The translations under genes and the position numbers were made by a program. From Hirudo medicinalis (lineage: Eukaryota > Annelida > Clitellata > Hirudinida > Hirudinidae): DNA of 64,000 bases. The DNA lies in contig MPNW01000087.1 of NCBI GenBank assembly GCA_011800805.1, positions 1-64,000 on the forward strand. The letters run 5' to 3'. Of this stretch, positions 11,201-28,670 are shown piece by piece. Under the pieces are notes generated by a model, which saw only the letters and a list, made by a program, of their open reading frames with translations, had not been told where the DNA came from and made no database searches. Within the stretch, counting starts at the first letter, position 1. Each line of letters opens with the position of its first letter.

Positions 11201-13789
11201 TGTCCAGATGAATTTATTTTTAATTGTCTTGATTATGTGGGACATTGACAATTTTCTAGGATCCTCAAAGATGAAATTTCAGGTGACAATAGAACAAGGT
11301 CAACATCCTTTGAAAGCCATGAAGAACACTTTGGCTAATGATTATTGCCAAGCTAGAAAGCAGAAACTTGCTAATAAAAACAAGTTAAGTGAGAAGACTT
11401 TTTCTGATCAGATAGGTTTGTTAAATATTGCAACAATGTAAATACCAATGATATTAATATAAATATCAGTATTATTATAAATATTATTGATAAGGGAGTT
11501 TGCAAATTTTTCAGAATAAAATTAAATGTAAAGTATATTTTGTAAAAATCATGGAGGTACCACTTCTTTGAAGCTGAGAATCAAAGGTACCATCAATGTT
11601 AATGGAAGATGGAGGAGACAGGTGGGCAGGAGTCACAATAAACATGATTTCAGATTTCTATGGATTAGTTGAAGAAAGTCAACGAGATGACAGTCATTGA
11701 TGGCACTTCCACGGATTTCTGAGTCGGAGATGCCATGGCTGGTGAGGATAGAGAAGAGAAGTAATTGCCATTAACACATATGTCAGAGAGATTGTTGGAG
11801 ATGTGTAAAAGAGCAGTTTCTGTAGAAAAACCGGGTATGTAGGCAAATTGGAAAGTTAAGTTGGAAAAAAAGATAAGTTGGAGGATGCTATAATGTGGGG
11901 GTGAATTCTGGACAGAATGAGTCTTTATAGCAGTTTCCAAACTGGACATGGTAGAAAGACTGGATACATCTGTAATTGGCAGGAGAGCCTGAGTCAAGAC
12001 TAGGCTTTTTAAGGAGGTGCAGGAATTGAGCCCTTTTGAAGATGGAGTGAAAAGTACCAGTGCTGAAAGAAAGGTTTGCAAGTCTAGAGAGAATTGGAGA
12101 TAGGATTAGAGCACTTTTCTTGAGCAGAGAAGTGGGGAAAGAACAAAGAGGAGATGACTTGTTGAGCAGTGAACAAATAACTTGAAGGAAACACCACATG
12201 GAACTTGGATTCACATCCGAGTCGAGTTCCTCCTTTTTGGAGGAGGCCCTGGAGTTCAGGATGGCTACTTTGGCAGACTTGTATAGTTGCTTGGCAACAT
12301 CAGTGAAAGCAACGTTCTATTAATATGTTAATGTAATTATTATATAATTTAATATAATAAAATTGAGCAATTAGAAACCAATCACAAAATATTTTATCAA
12401 AGATAGGTGAAGAATAAAAACTTTATTTTATTGATCCTTAATTGTCACATTTAGAATTAAATAGAATTAATAACATTAGTCTTAAATGTGCATTTGTCCA
12501 CCTTCAAATAGTTTTAAAAATCTATAATTTCATTTGTCAAGTTTAATCAGAATCAAATTGCCTAAATTAAATCTTGTAGAATTGATGAAGCTTGTTGTTT
12601 AAAGCTTGTTTTTTGCAATTTAAGATATTTTAAAGTATTTGTTCTGCACTGTTAATATTTCCAGTTATTAATCAATATAAACATACACTAGTATTTGTCA
12701 CATTTTTTTTAAGTGAGTGAAAGCGTTCCTAAAGAAAGGGAAAGTTTCAAAACGTATAGATTAACAATATCACCAAAGACTGATGATTGTGGGGATGAAA
12801 AAGACAAAGTAATAGAGACTAAAAAATCTGGACTTTCTTCTGCTGAGAGTGGAAGCTGCTATGATGACAATGATGGACAAGAAACAAGTGAAGATGATGA
12901 AGAAGGTATATTTGAAGAGATTTTAAGATGTTGAATTGTCTTGTTAATTGTCTGTCATTTTGTTAACTTAAGGAAGCTTAATTGAATTCAAGCCATTCGA
13001 CTTGGTTTGGGCAAAATATCATGGTATACTTTGGCACCCTGCTATGGTAAGGTTTAGATAGAGGGATATTATAGAGTTGATCAGTATCCTTTAATTCTAG
13101 GTTATGTCTCTCAGTAGCCCTCCACCACCTTGTCTTCCAATACAACTTCCGGAGATACCCAGAGAAGCTATGGAGATCTTGTTGATAAAACCACTTCTCA
13201 GATTGGTTGTGTTTCTTGATGATAAATCTACATGGTCCGATTATTTCTAAATTTATAAAGAGTGAGCTGTTTATCAACTCTTAATTACATGTCTGTCAGG
13301 AAATGCATTCCATTGAACAAACTTCTTCCACTTGGTACAAATCCTGCCATTGACAAGTGGAAGCTGCTTGACAGTAAGAAGATGAGTACCCGTAAAGTGA
13401 TTCAAACTGCCTATGATAAAGCTTTGCAATATCAACAATCTGAACTATCACTGGCTCCAAAAGAACAAAATCTTGAAAATGATCGTTGCCACAAAAGCAG
13501 CAAAAAAGAAAAGGATCATAATCCAAACATGATTTTATTGAAAGAGCAAAAGCAATATCAACTAGAACTTTTGAAGCTTCAGCAACAACTGAGCCAACAA
13601 ATAATTTCAGAAACAATTTCTCAAGACTCATCATTGGAGACATTTTCATCTAAGTCACCAGTAAAACTTGGACTAAGCTTGTCAACAAATCATGATTTTC
13701 AAGACAAGCAGTATGGCTTAGCATCATCTTCATTGCCGTCTTCCCCGGCTATGCAAGGTAACACCACATATGAAGGCACTCAAAGTTGA
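2243..13789 (+). CDS. BRPF1: BRPF/peregrin-type chromatin scaffold protein (PHD-zinc knuckle-PHD, divergent bromodomain, PWWP)
   Basis: BRPF proteins scaffold the MOZ/MORF (KAT6) and HBO1 (KAT7) histone acetyltransferase complexes with ING and EAF6 in the nucleus. I rebuilt 16 exons: 2243-2395, 2449-3046, 3213-3419, 3848-3977, 4048-4207, 4291-4635, 4715-4828, 5139-5276, 5683-5749, 9580-9688, 11091-11167, 11260-11415, 12714-12905, 12973-13046, 13101-13234, 13300-13789. Every junction is GT-AG with matching phase, giving about 1047 codons (human paralogues have about 1060-1220). Landmarks: [17 protein letters not shown]1 (about residues 109-156, CAVC, CDMC, HQKC, CKRC), zinc knuckle (HIVC) and PHD2 ending FCEVH (about 277); the ING/EAF6-binding-like segment [40 protein letters not shown]; a bromodomain-like region (about 532-615) with lost signature residues; and PWWP from [10 protein letters not shown] (about 820) to LLPLG. 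The N-terminal C2H2 finger of vertebrate BRPF1 is not seen. Start at 2243 (or 2255) is the first in-frame ATG. The donor at 4208 could instead be 4214 or 4217. Assignment among BRPF1/BRD1/BRPF3 is not resolved; the family call is very firm. Confidence 0.95.
7275..7349. repeat. 41-bp tandem duplication
   Basis: The segment attgcaagcaatatacagtg and the bases after it occur twice, starting at 7275 and 7316, nearly identical over 34 bases. This is a simple two-copy local duplication inside the large BRPF intron. Confidence 0.85.
8271..9290 (-). pseudogene. Non-LTR retrotransposon reverse transcriptase remnant
   Basis: Reading the minus strand from about 9290 down, pieces of a reverse transcriptase appear in order. 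First comes the catalytic [13 protein letters not shown] block (about 9170-9110, FxDD motif). Next is a thumb-like stretch with [20 protein letters not shown] (9074-8805), then [20 protein letters not shown] and [20 protein letters not shown] (8908-8690), and finally a C-terminal part around 8573-8271. This layout matches a family of non-LTR elements whose post-RT region carries the KWLGLPxSxxSxxLY motif. Frameshifts and stops separate the blocks, so it is dead. It sits antisense in the 3.8-kb ninth intron of the BRPF gene. Confidence 0.7.
11640..12320 (-). pseudogene. Non-LTR (CR1/jockey-like) reverse transcriptase fragment
   Basis: The minus strand carries, in order, the N-terminal RT motifs of a [24 protein letters not shown] is followed by [20 protein letters not shown], then a frameshifted NYR segment and [19 protein letters not shown]. 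These correspond to the PxSLLK...I.N.SL..G.FP..FK...V.P..KK and FQSAYRxGxSTETAL blocks of LINE RTs. At least one frameshift is visible between the two blocks. It lies inside the BRPF intron between exons 12 and 13, opposite to the gene. Confidence 0.75.
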
Positions 13790-14050
13790 CATACTGCATT
13801 GAATGACCTATTCACAAGCACAAATTAACATTTCCATCTGAGAATTTTGTATTCTCATTAATCTGTATTTTGTACATGGTTACCTTCTTAAAAGGCTTTT
13901 TTGTTGCCTCACTCCAAATGACTTCCCCATGCAAAGGAGATTAATGTACTCCTAGTTTTTCACTCGTTCGCTCGCTCGACAACATAAAACAAAAATGCAG
14001 ATTTGATTATTTGCTGAAATTAATAAAACAAGTGAAATCGAGAAATAGAT
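13790..14050 (+). terminator. BRPF 3' UTR with candidate polyadenylation signal
   Basis: After the TGA at 13787-13789, the first canonical AATAAA on the plus strand lies at about 14022 (in ttaataaaac). This would give a 3' UTR of about 250 bases. The cleavage site cannot be seen directly. Confidence 0.4.
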
Positions 14051-15840
14051 GTCTCTCGGTAAAACAAGTTGCCGACTCAGTTCTCGACAAAGACTAGTGT
14101 ATTTTTGACACTTGTTGGTAAAAAGGTTGATACAACCATTATTGTATAACAAAGTTAATAGGTTTCAAGATGATTCGTTGCCTCTCACATCCGCAGGATC
14201 CAGTTGCCTCCAGGGAGGAGGGAGCAGAACTTCCCTCAATTGTTCTTGAGTGTCAGACACCCATCCAGATCAAAACTCAGAAATTGATGTCATGAGAATG
14301 GTACTGCACACAATATTTTACATCAAACAAGAACAAGCAGAAACACCAAACTACTGATTTCTTTAGTTTTGAATTGCTATTTATACAATGCAAAAGAAAC
14401 ACGTAAGTGAATGAGTTCACTTCAGATGCAGTGCACCATGATGTAAAGTCCACCACATGGCAAGTTCCTTTTTTGTGGTTCCATTCAATTAAAATCAGTT
14501 GTTTTCTGACATCTCAACAATAACAAATTTGAGAATTAATCTGCAGCCATTGTCATAGAAATGCATCATTTACCTCCAATTTGAAACAGTCAATTTTGGT
14601 GATTTCTATAAAAAAAAAACGAAAAACAGTTTGGATACTTTTTCTGTCATGCTCGGTTATCAAAATTTATTTTACAAGCAACAAAAAGCTTGGAGGTAGA
14701 ACACAGTCTGGCTATTACAGCAGACACAATGATTACATACCAAGAGGAATCAAAGTTAGACTGCATAGATGATCAAAGTTATAATTGGCATCAAAACAAA
14801 TATCTTGTATATTGTCTGGCAACACCAAGGTAACAAAAATGAATGTAAATTATTCACAGACCTACTTATAATTCTGTAGAGAAACTTTAATCTATCATGA
14901 ACCAGAACAAATGTGGAATATATAAAATGGCAAAGAAAGCCTTTACCAGTTAAAAAAAATTAAACCACATATTTCTTATTAACAACTTGACAACAAAATC
15001 AAGCAATGGTAAAAAGTTGAAAATGAAGGGGTGTTTCAATCAGAAAACTTTTTGCAACGATGAAAGGTAAAGCTTGCTCAGTTATGCTTATGAACAAGCC
15101 GTCATTTCTCGCAACTAAATACTCGCCACAATAAAACTTTACCAAAACATGTGGGGCAACGGCCATTAAACTTTGTAAAACGTGGGAAAATTAGAATGGT
15201 TGCAACAAGAATCATAAGTTTTCTATTTTTCTGGGTCACATTACCATGCAGTACAACAACTGACACAAAACAACATTTAAGTGGATGATGTGCAACGACT
15301 TGAAACATACGAACAAGTGAAACAAAAGATAACCATTGGTTAAAGAATCAAATTATGTAACAAATCTCATCAAGCAGCACTCAACAAGAGCTTATGCATG
15401 CTAATCCAAACAAATCAAGCAGAATTGTTATTTACAGATCCAATTAATAAGAATTTAACAAATTAAACCACATCAACCAAACAATAATTCATAACATCAT
15501 TTCACCCCAAAGCCACTTTTTCAAATAATATAAATTACCTAATTGTGGAGATAAAGGAATTAGAAAACAAGTCACATTTTGCATGTTTTTTAATTAGATT
15601 CCAATTTCTAAATAAAATTTTAACCTAGGGGAAAAGTAAAAGCTGGAAATTCCCACATAAAACAATGCAATAGACTGTAGGATAGTTTCAACAAGCAACA
15701 ATAACAGATTAAACGTAGAATTTGTACTGCTATCAACAAAAGTTCTATGAGAGACAAACAACTACAACTTTTTTTTTACTGTGGTATAAATGTTTTCAAA
15801 GGGCAGGGACATCAAAAGTTACTTTATGCACCAATTTATA
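14051..15840 (-). other. Region between convergent genes, probable 3' UTR of the RNF38-like gene
   Basis: No coding exon is visible on either strand. On the minus strand this DNA directly follows the stop codon of the RNF38-like gene. It contains possible poly(A) signals (tttatt on the plus strand near 14667), so much of it is probably that gene's 3' UTR. Several short open frames here show no recognisable similarity. Confidence 0.4.
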
Positions 15841-22381
<6,541 letters not shown>

Positions 22382-22500
22382 CCTCCTACACCAATTAGAA
22401 AATTGAAGGAAGGGATGAATGAGTATCTTTGTTCAATTCAGTCAACGTGTAAACATCACAGACGACCTCAAATTACAAGTTTTATGTATGAATTACTCAC

Positions 22501-22800
22501 TGAATCACGCCAAAGTGCTTATAGCCCCAGACAACATGAAGTTTCGAATTCCCGATCAGGTTGAAAATGTATAATAAACAAGATGACACAATTAGTAGCT
22601 AGCAACGTAAAAAATGCCAATCGATGCGAAGAAACATGAATACTAATTTCTTGTCTGCTACTTAACCATCAAAGAATATATCTAGCGCACAATTTATGGC
22701 AATGCGACGCAGCCGAGGCCGAACGCCATTTTACCTCCAGTAGTTTATCAAGACTCAACTGAAATTTCATTCGACAGAGAGCGCTTTGAAAATCGTGTAC
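22501..22800 (-). promoter_or_regulatory. Probable untranslated first exon and promoter of the RNF38-like gene
   Basis: On the minus strand a strong donor, GATTCA|GTGAGT, lies at 22501/22500, and the coding exon's acceptor is at 22386. This implies a 115-bp intron in the 5' UTR. The segment 22680-22760 is more GC- and CpG-rich than its surroundings, which suits a promoter. If transcription starts above 22733, the leader contains a short upstream ORF starting ATGGCGTTCGG and ending after 11 codons. Confidence 0.45.
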
Positions 22801-23532
22801 TTTTTTTTTTTAATTTTGTATCTGTGTAATGATCATGCGGAACTACAGAAGCACCCTTTTAGTTACCCTATACGTGAAACCATTTCTCTAATCTATACCA
22901 TTATCTGTTTCTTTTGCTGTTTATTAGAAAACGCCTACGTAACGTGACGTAACTCAAAATATTTATAAAATGCTAAACACAAAAAGCTATATATGTAAAA
23001 CTTATATGTAATAAACTGGGCTATTTGAATTCCCTACAGTGATTGAAATTATTGCTCGGCTAAGATTGGTGGTCCATGAAGATCATCTAAAAGATTATCA
23101 AGAACTGGACAAAAATTTTAGGATGTAAGGCATTGACAAAAATGTTAAGTTTTGTTTTTCTAATGATGCTGCGCTCCTACAAAAGTCATTAATTAAGCAT
23201 GTCAATTTGTGGCATAAAGAGCTCAAACGCTCTCAAATGGATGTGAGATAACTAAATGATGATGACGAAAATTGGTATCTTTGAGCGATTTACCAGTATA
23301 TTATCTATTATTTATCAGTAAAATAATTTTACAGACTGAACTAGTGAGTGCGACCATTTCGAAAATGTTCAGCCGGATTTTAAGGCCCATCCTTACCTTT
23401 CAACAAATGTGATAAACATATCTAATTTTTTCAGAAATAATCCTGTATTGTATGTCCAACTATTTTTAATAAATAATATCTCATTGTTTTCAGAAATTTT
23501 ACTATTCTATCGAGATATATCTCACTATAGAC
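22801..23532. other. Intergenic DNA upstream of the RNF38-like gene
   Basis: AT-rich sequence with no supported gene, repeat or RNA. The right end (23525-23532, ctatagac) is the probable left target duplication of the adjacent hAT-like element. Confidence 0.4.
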
Positions 23533-25289
23533 CAGAGATGAGAAACATTTTTCATTGGTGGGCCGTTTTATAACCATCGGAACAACAATTAGGACCAATC
23601 ACCATCAAAAATATGTGATCTAATGACACCTTGTTTATTGAGTTATGAATACACGGTGAATACATTTTTATACAATTTAGACAAATGAAATTAAGTCTAA
23701 TTTTATTAATGTGAGACTTGGTATTTGTGTTTGCACAATTTATAAATGTCCACTGTGACTGATTTGGTGGCAACTCGAAGCTGACTGGTCACTGACCAAA
23801 TGTTCATCTGTGAGCTGACTTCGATATCTGTCTTTAGTAAGTTTCATTCTTGAGAACTGCTCACAACAATATGTGCTGTCAAAAAGTGATGTCAATTTCT
23901 CCTAGCATGTTGCTCCAAATTTGGATCCTTTCCACATACATAATTTTTGTAGAAAGTAACCAAGTCATTTCTATCACATGTTCTTCTCAAGTCCATATCA
24001 GACTGCAAATATATAAGCTCCATTTGATAGTACTCAGGACTGTTCCCAATGCATGTGCCATGTAAAATGGCTGAGAAAGCAGTTTTAACTCACATTTCCC
24101 GAAATCAGCAAATCTGCTGGTAAATTCAGAACACAACTTGCCAACACTTTCACTTTTGTATTTAGAAAACTATAAATCTGGAATTTCTGTTGTTCTGACA
24201 GCTAGACTTGGAAAATGAGTGATTGCTGTTCTATTCAGCTGAGTCTGAAAAAGTTGTAGTTTTCTTTCAAAGGAACAAATGTGTTCAAAAGTCTCGTCCA
24301 CCTCCACCAACTTACTTTAGCATTGCAGTTTAACATTTAAATCTGAACGATATTGTTAGTTAGAAAAAAAAGTGATGTTAGGGGGGACGAAAGAGAGAGA
24401 AGAACAGTCTTGCATCCTGGATTCCTTAAAACTTCACATTCTTTAAACTTGGTTTGGCAAAATATTGTAGAATGCTGTGCATTTTTTTACTTTCCTTGAA
24501 AAGCTGTTCGTCTTCTTCACAATTTCAACGCATCGGCATCAACTTTTGACTGAGGCTTTGAAACATTCATCATTGATTTGTCATTGACTCTCAAACGTTT
24601 CACACCAACATGTTGGTCCTGCAGAGCTGACGCAACGAAGGCACTTAACAACAGATTAAGGATGTACTGAAACAAATTGATGATGACATTGAAGAAAAAG
24701 GGTGTGTACGCTGTGAAGCAAGAGGACTGTTAAGACAGATAAATCATCTTGAAAGGTATTTACAACATCTTCTGGAATGATATCCTGCAAAGACAGACGC
24801 TTACTAATAAAAATCTACAACATGCAAATCTACAGCCAGCTTGAAAAACTGCAGAATGTGGAAGTCCACAAAAACAATAAACGCAATAAAAATATAGTAA
24901 AATAAAGCTACTTTTTTTTAACAATTCGACCCGTAAATTTGAGTGAGAACTTATAAATTTTAAACCTAGATGTCGTGAGGAGGCCTCACTGTCAGCTTGC
25001 GTTGTCTTGTCGTGGACTCGAGATACATACTAGATGTGCACTTTATATTGCCGGTGTGTGAATGTCCACAAAGGGGGGTAACTTGATGTGGATGCTTTTG
25101 GAAAGAGGGAGGGAGGGTGCAAAAATCCAGTTGTCCTTGACATTTTGTATGGTCGATTGGAAAACTGTAAAATTTGTTTTATGGCTACGAAACAATTCGA
25201 AATTAGTAAAAAACGAGATAAGAAAAAATAAAAATCGATTAGCGAGGGCCACATTGACTGGCCTGACGGGCCGCTGCTGCACACCTCTG
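23533..25289 (-). mobile_element. hAT-like transposon (GTF2IRD2/ZBED type), decayed, with ends and target duplication
   Basis: The ends read CAGAGATG (23533) and, on the other strand, CAGAGGTG (25289). Both continue into GC-richer sequence with a GGGCCG/GGCCCG-like motif, typical of hAT terminal repeats. The flanking 8-mers ctatagac and ctttatac agree at six of eight positions, as an aged target duplication would. On the minus strand the interior encodes, in broken frames, VDETFEHICSFERKLQLFQT, FTSRFADFGKCELKLLSQPF and FDSTYCCEQFSRMKLTKDRY...QLTDEHL. These are the hallmarks of the transposase-derived region shared by GTF2IRD2 and ZBED5-like proteins. Multiple stops make it a pseudogene. Confidence 0.75.
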
Positions 25290-25297
25290 CTTTATAC

Positions 25298-25870
25298 AAA
25301 TCATATGGTTTTCAACAGATTCAATTTGTAGTTTACGGGGGCGCAGTTTTGGCGATATGGACTTTTTAAAATTTCATTCTACTCCAACTAACTCTATTTT
25401 GTTTTCTGCAAATTACGAATCAATTGTTAAAGTAGTAAGCATCAGAAACAATTATTTAACTATAACGTTTTCCAAATACTGAACAAGGCGTCGATTCATC
25501 CAAACTAATTGGAGTTAATTTTGAAAAACATAAAACGAGAAAAATGAAACAAATTTACAATAAATATGATATCATTTGTTGCAAATTTGAGTATTTGAAG
25601 TATATTGGAGTATTTGAATCACCACTATATCGAACTTTAAAACGGTTTCTATAGACTTTCTTATCTAAATTTTAATGCTCTAGAGAAAGGATTCATTCTG
25701 TCTTCAATGCAATTTTGGAATCTCCAAATTGAGGCGATACTGAAAATACAAAATGCTGACAATTAGAAATCTTCTGATGAAGAAATCTTGGTCTGGCGTG
25801 AAGGTAATGGGGGGCCTTCCGATGGCGCTGATTTTTTAATGTTTTGCAAAAATAAGAGGCGCTTTTTGTT
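25298..25870. other. AT-rich intergenic DNA
   Basis: No supported gene or repeat is seen here. Confidence 0.35.
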
Positions 25871-26002
25871 AACCATTTATATAGCGCTCCTTCCCAAGGG
25901 CGCTTGCGGCAGTGCAGGCTGGGTTTCGAACACGACTCATTACGACTGGCCATTACGGTCGTATGCAGTAAAGCAACCCATTTGGCCAACCTGCAACTCA
26001 TA
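25871..26002 (-). mobile_element. tRNA-derived SINE copy (family A)
   Basis: On the plus strand it starts with ccatttatatagcgctcctt, which is the 3' tail reversed. It continues through gggtttcgaacacgactca (B box reversed) and ends ggccaacctgcaactcat (A box reversed). It is closely similar in layout to the copies at 33231 and 52296. Confidence 0.7.
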
Positions 26003-26993
26003 GTATTACATTTATATAGATTTAGATTTAGATTTATATGCAGATGTGAAACTTTAGCGATGAATGAAGTTGTTCAGTAGAAATTCAACTATTTCAAGCC
26101 TGACAAAAGAGATTTTATTGATCTTTCTCCCGTATATTGTACGTTTTCCACCGTGAATTTGTTTACTCCTCTGGCAGTCAAGGAGGAAGAAAAATTTTTT
26201 CTCTTTTAATTAGTCACAAAAACCATTTTTCGTCCAGGAAGGGAATAAATATATTGAGGAAAATCAATATCATATCAGTGTTATTTTCATGAACGATATC
26301 TTACTCCCTTTTGTACTACAAATGATATGTTAGAGTCACACCTCTCGGATAAATTTTCTTATTTGTTTGCTTGTGAGCAGGTAAGAGGCTCTTGTCCTCT
26401 GCTGAAATAAATAAAAATAAAAAAACGAAAATCATTTGACGAAATAAAACTATAATAGGAACGAACATTATTTGAAGAACTACAAGTAGTTTAAGTAAGA
26501 TAAATAATCTGAGAACTAAAATTAAATAAGGTTTTTGGCGAGCAAATTTACCATCTTGTGCTGCGAAGTCTGTGTATGGTTGTCAGGTTCTTGCCTTATC
26601 AATATCGGGTTCCTGTCTTAAGCGAAACGAGATGGATAGAAGGAAACTACAAAACCTTGAAATTATTGAAATAAAAAATATATTCCAAACAAAAAAAGCA
26701 CCACAGTTACTAATAAGAAATGTAAAAGCAATAAAACTCAACAATCAAATCGCAACAACACGCCACACTCACTACAAACACTATCGTCTGCCTTTCTCCA
26801 TTCGTCTCCTCTATCATACATGTACTCACCACACTCTCACCATGCTGCCTCTAACTCAAACTTGTGCTTAGTAGTAGCAGTATTTTATTAAGATCCTCAG
26901 CATAACTTGATGAATAGGATAACAACGAAGACAATAAAAGTAAAAAAACAACAAAAGAACAACAAACAAAAGTTCATAATATGTGATAGATGG
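26003..26993. other. Intergenic DNA with a repeat tail
   Basis: No supported gene. The segment around 26870-26930 (agtagtagcagtattttatt, then a tcagcataacttgatgaat core) recurs in reverse orientation at about 43100-43155. It is therefore probably the 3' part of a dispersed repeat. Confidence 0.4.
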
Positions 26994-27840
26994 TTACATC
27001 AGATTTCGGAGGTTTTTATAAATCCACTGGTATATTACTTCGACACTAGCAATATTGCTAAGCATGGAACTTAACTCCAGTGAATTTATTTTGTCCCTTA
27101 TTGCTCTTCTCAGGTTTGATTGGGTCGGACATTCCATTAGGAAATGCTGGACAGTCTCATCTTCCTGAGGCCAGATTTGGCATTTACCGTTTGCGTGACG
27201 CCTCATCTTAAAGAGGTGTCGATTTAGAGCACATTTTCCAAGACGGAGTTTAGAGATCAAAGTCTCCTTCTTCCTTGAGGCACATTGGAATTTGCTCTTC
27301 ACCGACACTCTTTTCTCCCGCTTATTTATTTATTTATTTATTTATTTATTTGATTAAAGTCCGTTGCATAACTAAGATGATTTGGACTTGTTAATTAGTG
27401 TTAGTTATTGTAATGAAAATAATAAGTATTAGATTAATAATAGTTGTAAGAGGTTNTATATATCCCGATTCCTGCCTTGTTGTCCGTCGTCTTCGAGGCG
27501 TCCGTGTAACAGACGAGACATTCCTGGAGATCCTCTATTCTCTCTCTTGCTACCAGCATCCTCAGAGGGTTGTCGGCTGCAAAAGAGAGATTCGAGGTGT
27601 CGATCACCGGTTTCCTCAGTCTCCCGCTTACACTCTTGGCCTGCTTATATACACTCAACTAGCCATCCTAATTAAATATGCAAAAGACAGCAACCCACAG
27701 CCAATCATATGACGGGCGACATCATGCAGACGAACATTCATTCCCCCAAAGACGATATCGATACGTTCGACATCGGTTAAAGTAAGACCATCATGAACCT
27801 CCTGACCTTCATTATTCCACAATGAAATATACAACATCCC
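26994..27840 (-). pseudogene. LINE 3' ORF fragment with RNase H and zinc-knuckle-like region
   Basis: On the minus strand an RNase H-like strand with CLVCYTDASKTTDNKAGIGI (27658-27434) is followed downstream by ETLISKLRLGKCALNRHLFK and CQIWPQEDETVQHFLMECP (27308-26994). This is the usual C-terminal order of RNase H-bearing LINEs. A TTTA microsatellite (about 27322-27352) interrupts the two. A single undetermined base lies at 27456. The stretch 27837-27655 is open but not clearly assignable. Confidence 0.65.
27322..27352. repeat. (TTTA)n microsatellite
   Basis: About seven perfect tttatta-type tetranucleotide repeats lie inside the LINE fragment. Confidence 0.9.
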
Positions 27841-27964
27841 ATGGCTATTGCGCTAGAATCCGCAGACAAACCGAAACGATTACTACAGTCGATGGTGTTC
27901 AGGGCAGAGGCATTATTTATATCAGATACTAATTTGTCTAATGTAGTTTGATGCATTCTCTGCT

Positions 27965-28350
27965 ACGGAATCTTATTGGGTACGCCCTTCTTCGCTAACT
28001 CCATTACAACGTGGGCTGTTTGGGCCATGTCGGGTAAAAAGGGTCCTAAAATAACTAAAGAAGCCAATAAGTCGTTTGACATCCTTCTTACTTACTCGAG
28101 GTTTAATGTCCTTACTCGAAGAACATATGAGATGAATTGGGGCAATATTCCCTGAACCAATTACATGTCCCAAGAAAGGAACTTTGCTTTAGGTGAAACG
28201 ACTCTTATCTAAACTCAATGTCCACCCAGACCTCTCAATCACTTTAAAGAATCTCATTAAATGTGATAAATGCTCATCCATCTAGAAGAATGTACCGCAA
28301 AATCATCAATAAATGGTTCAGCAAAAGCACGAATAGGTTGTAAAATCCTC
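27965..28350 (-). pseudogene. Ty3/gypsy-like reverse transcriptase fragment
   Basis: The minus strand reads ILQPIRAFAEPFIDDFAVHS, the RT active-site block with a Y/F-x-D-D motif. After several frame changes it continues VPFLGHVIGSGNIAP and KKDVKRLIGFFSYFRTLF, the palm-to-connection region typical of LTR retroelement polymerases. Stops and shifts make it inactive. It abuts an oppositely oriented LINE fragment at about 28350. Confidence 0.65.
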
Positions 28351-28354
28351 GATA

Positions 28355-28670
28355 TCACTTGGAAATTCGCAGCATCGCCGCTCCACTCTCATTTGATATG
28401 CGGAAGCTTTTCACTATACCTTTTATCCTATCAAAGATTGATTACGCAATTCAACTCTGGTCGGTCTACCTGCCAGCCCTCGAGCAACTTCAGCGTGTCA
28501 TCAACGCAGCTGCTAAAATCATAAACAAAAGAAAACATGACCATGTTACTCCTCTTCTTCATGATCTCCACTGGCTATGCATTCGCCAAAGAATTGGCTA
28601 AAAATTTCTTCAATCGTTTTCAAGTCTCTCCTAAGTCAAGCATCGTCATACCTGCCTTTCAACCTTGTGA
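28355..28670 (+). pseudogene. LINE (CR1-like) reverse transcriptase C-terminal fragment, left half
   Basis: The plus strand encodes FILSKIDYAIQLW followed by LPALEQLQRVINAAAKIINK and DHVTPLLHDLHWLCIRQRI. This is the end of the RT/thumb region of CR1/L2-type LINEs. The coding similarity breaks off near 28670 and resumes at about 29958, on the far side of a hAT insertion. Confidence 0.75.

Noticed and set aside
13296..13649. Long minus-strand open frame of about 117 codons
   Set aside because: It is antisense to the last BRPF coding exon, which is supported by homology and splicing; the minus frame shows no family features.
25030..25299. Overlapping 79-89 codon frames on both strands
   Set aside because: They fall in the terminal part of the hAT-like element and lack family features.
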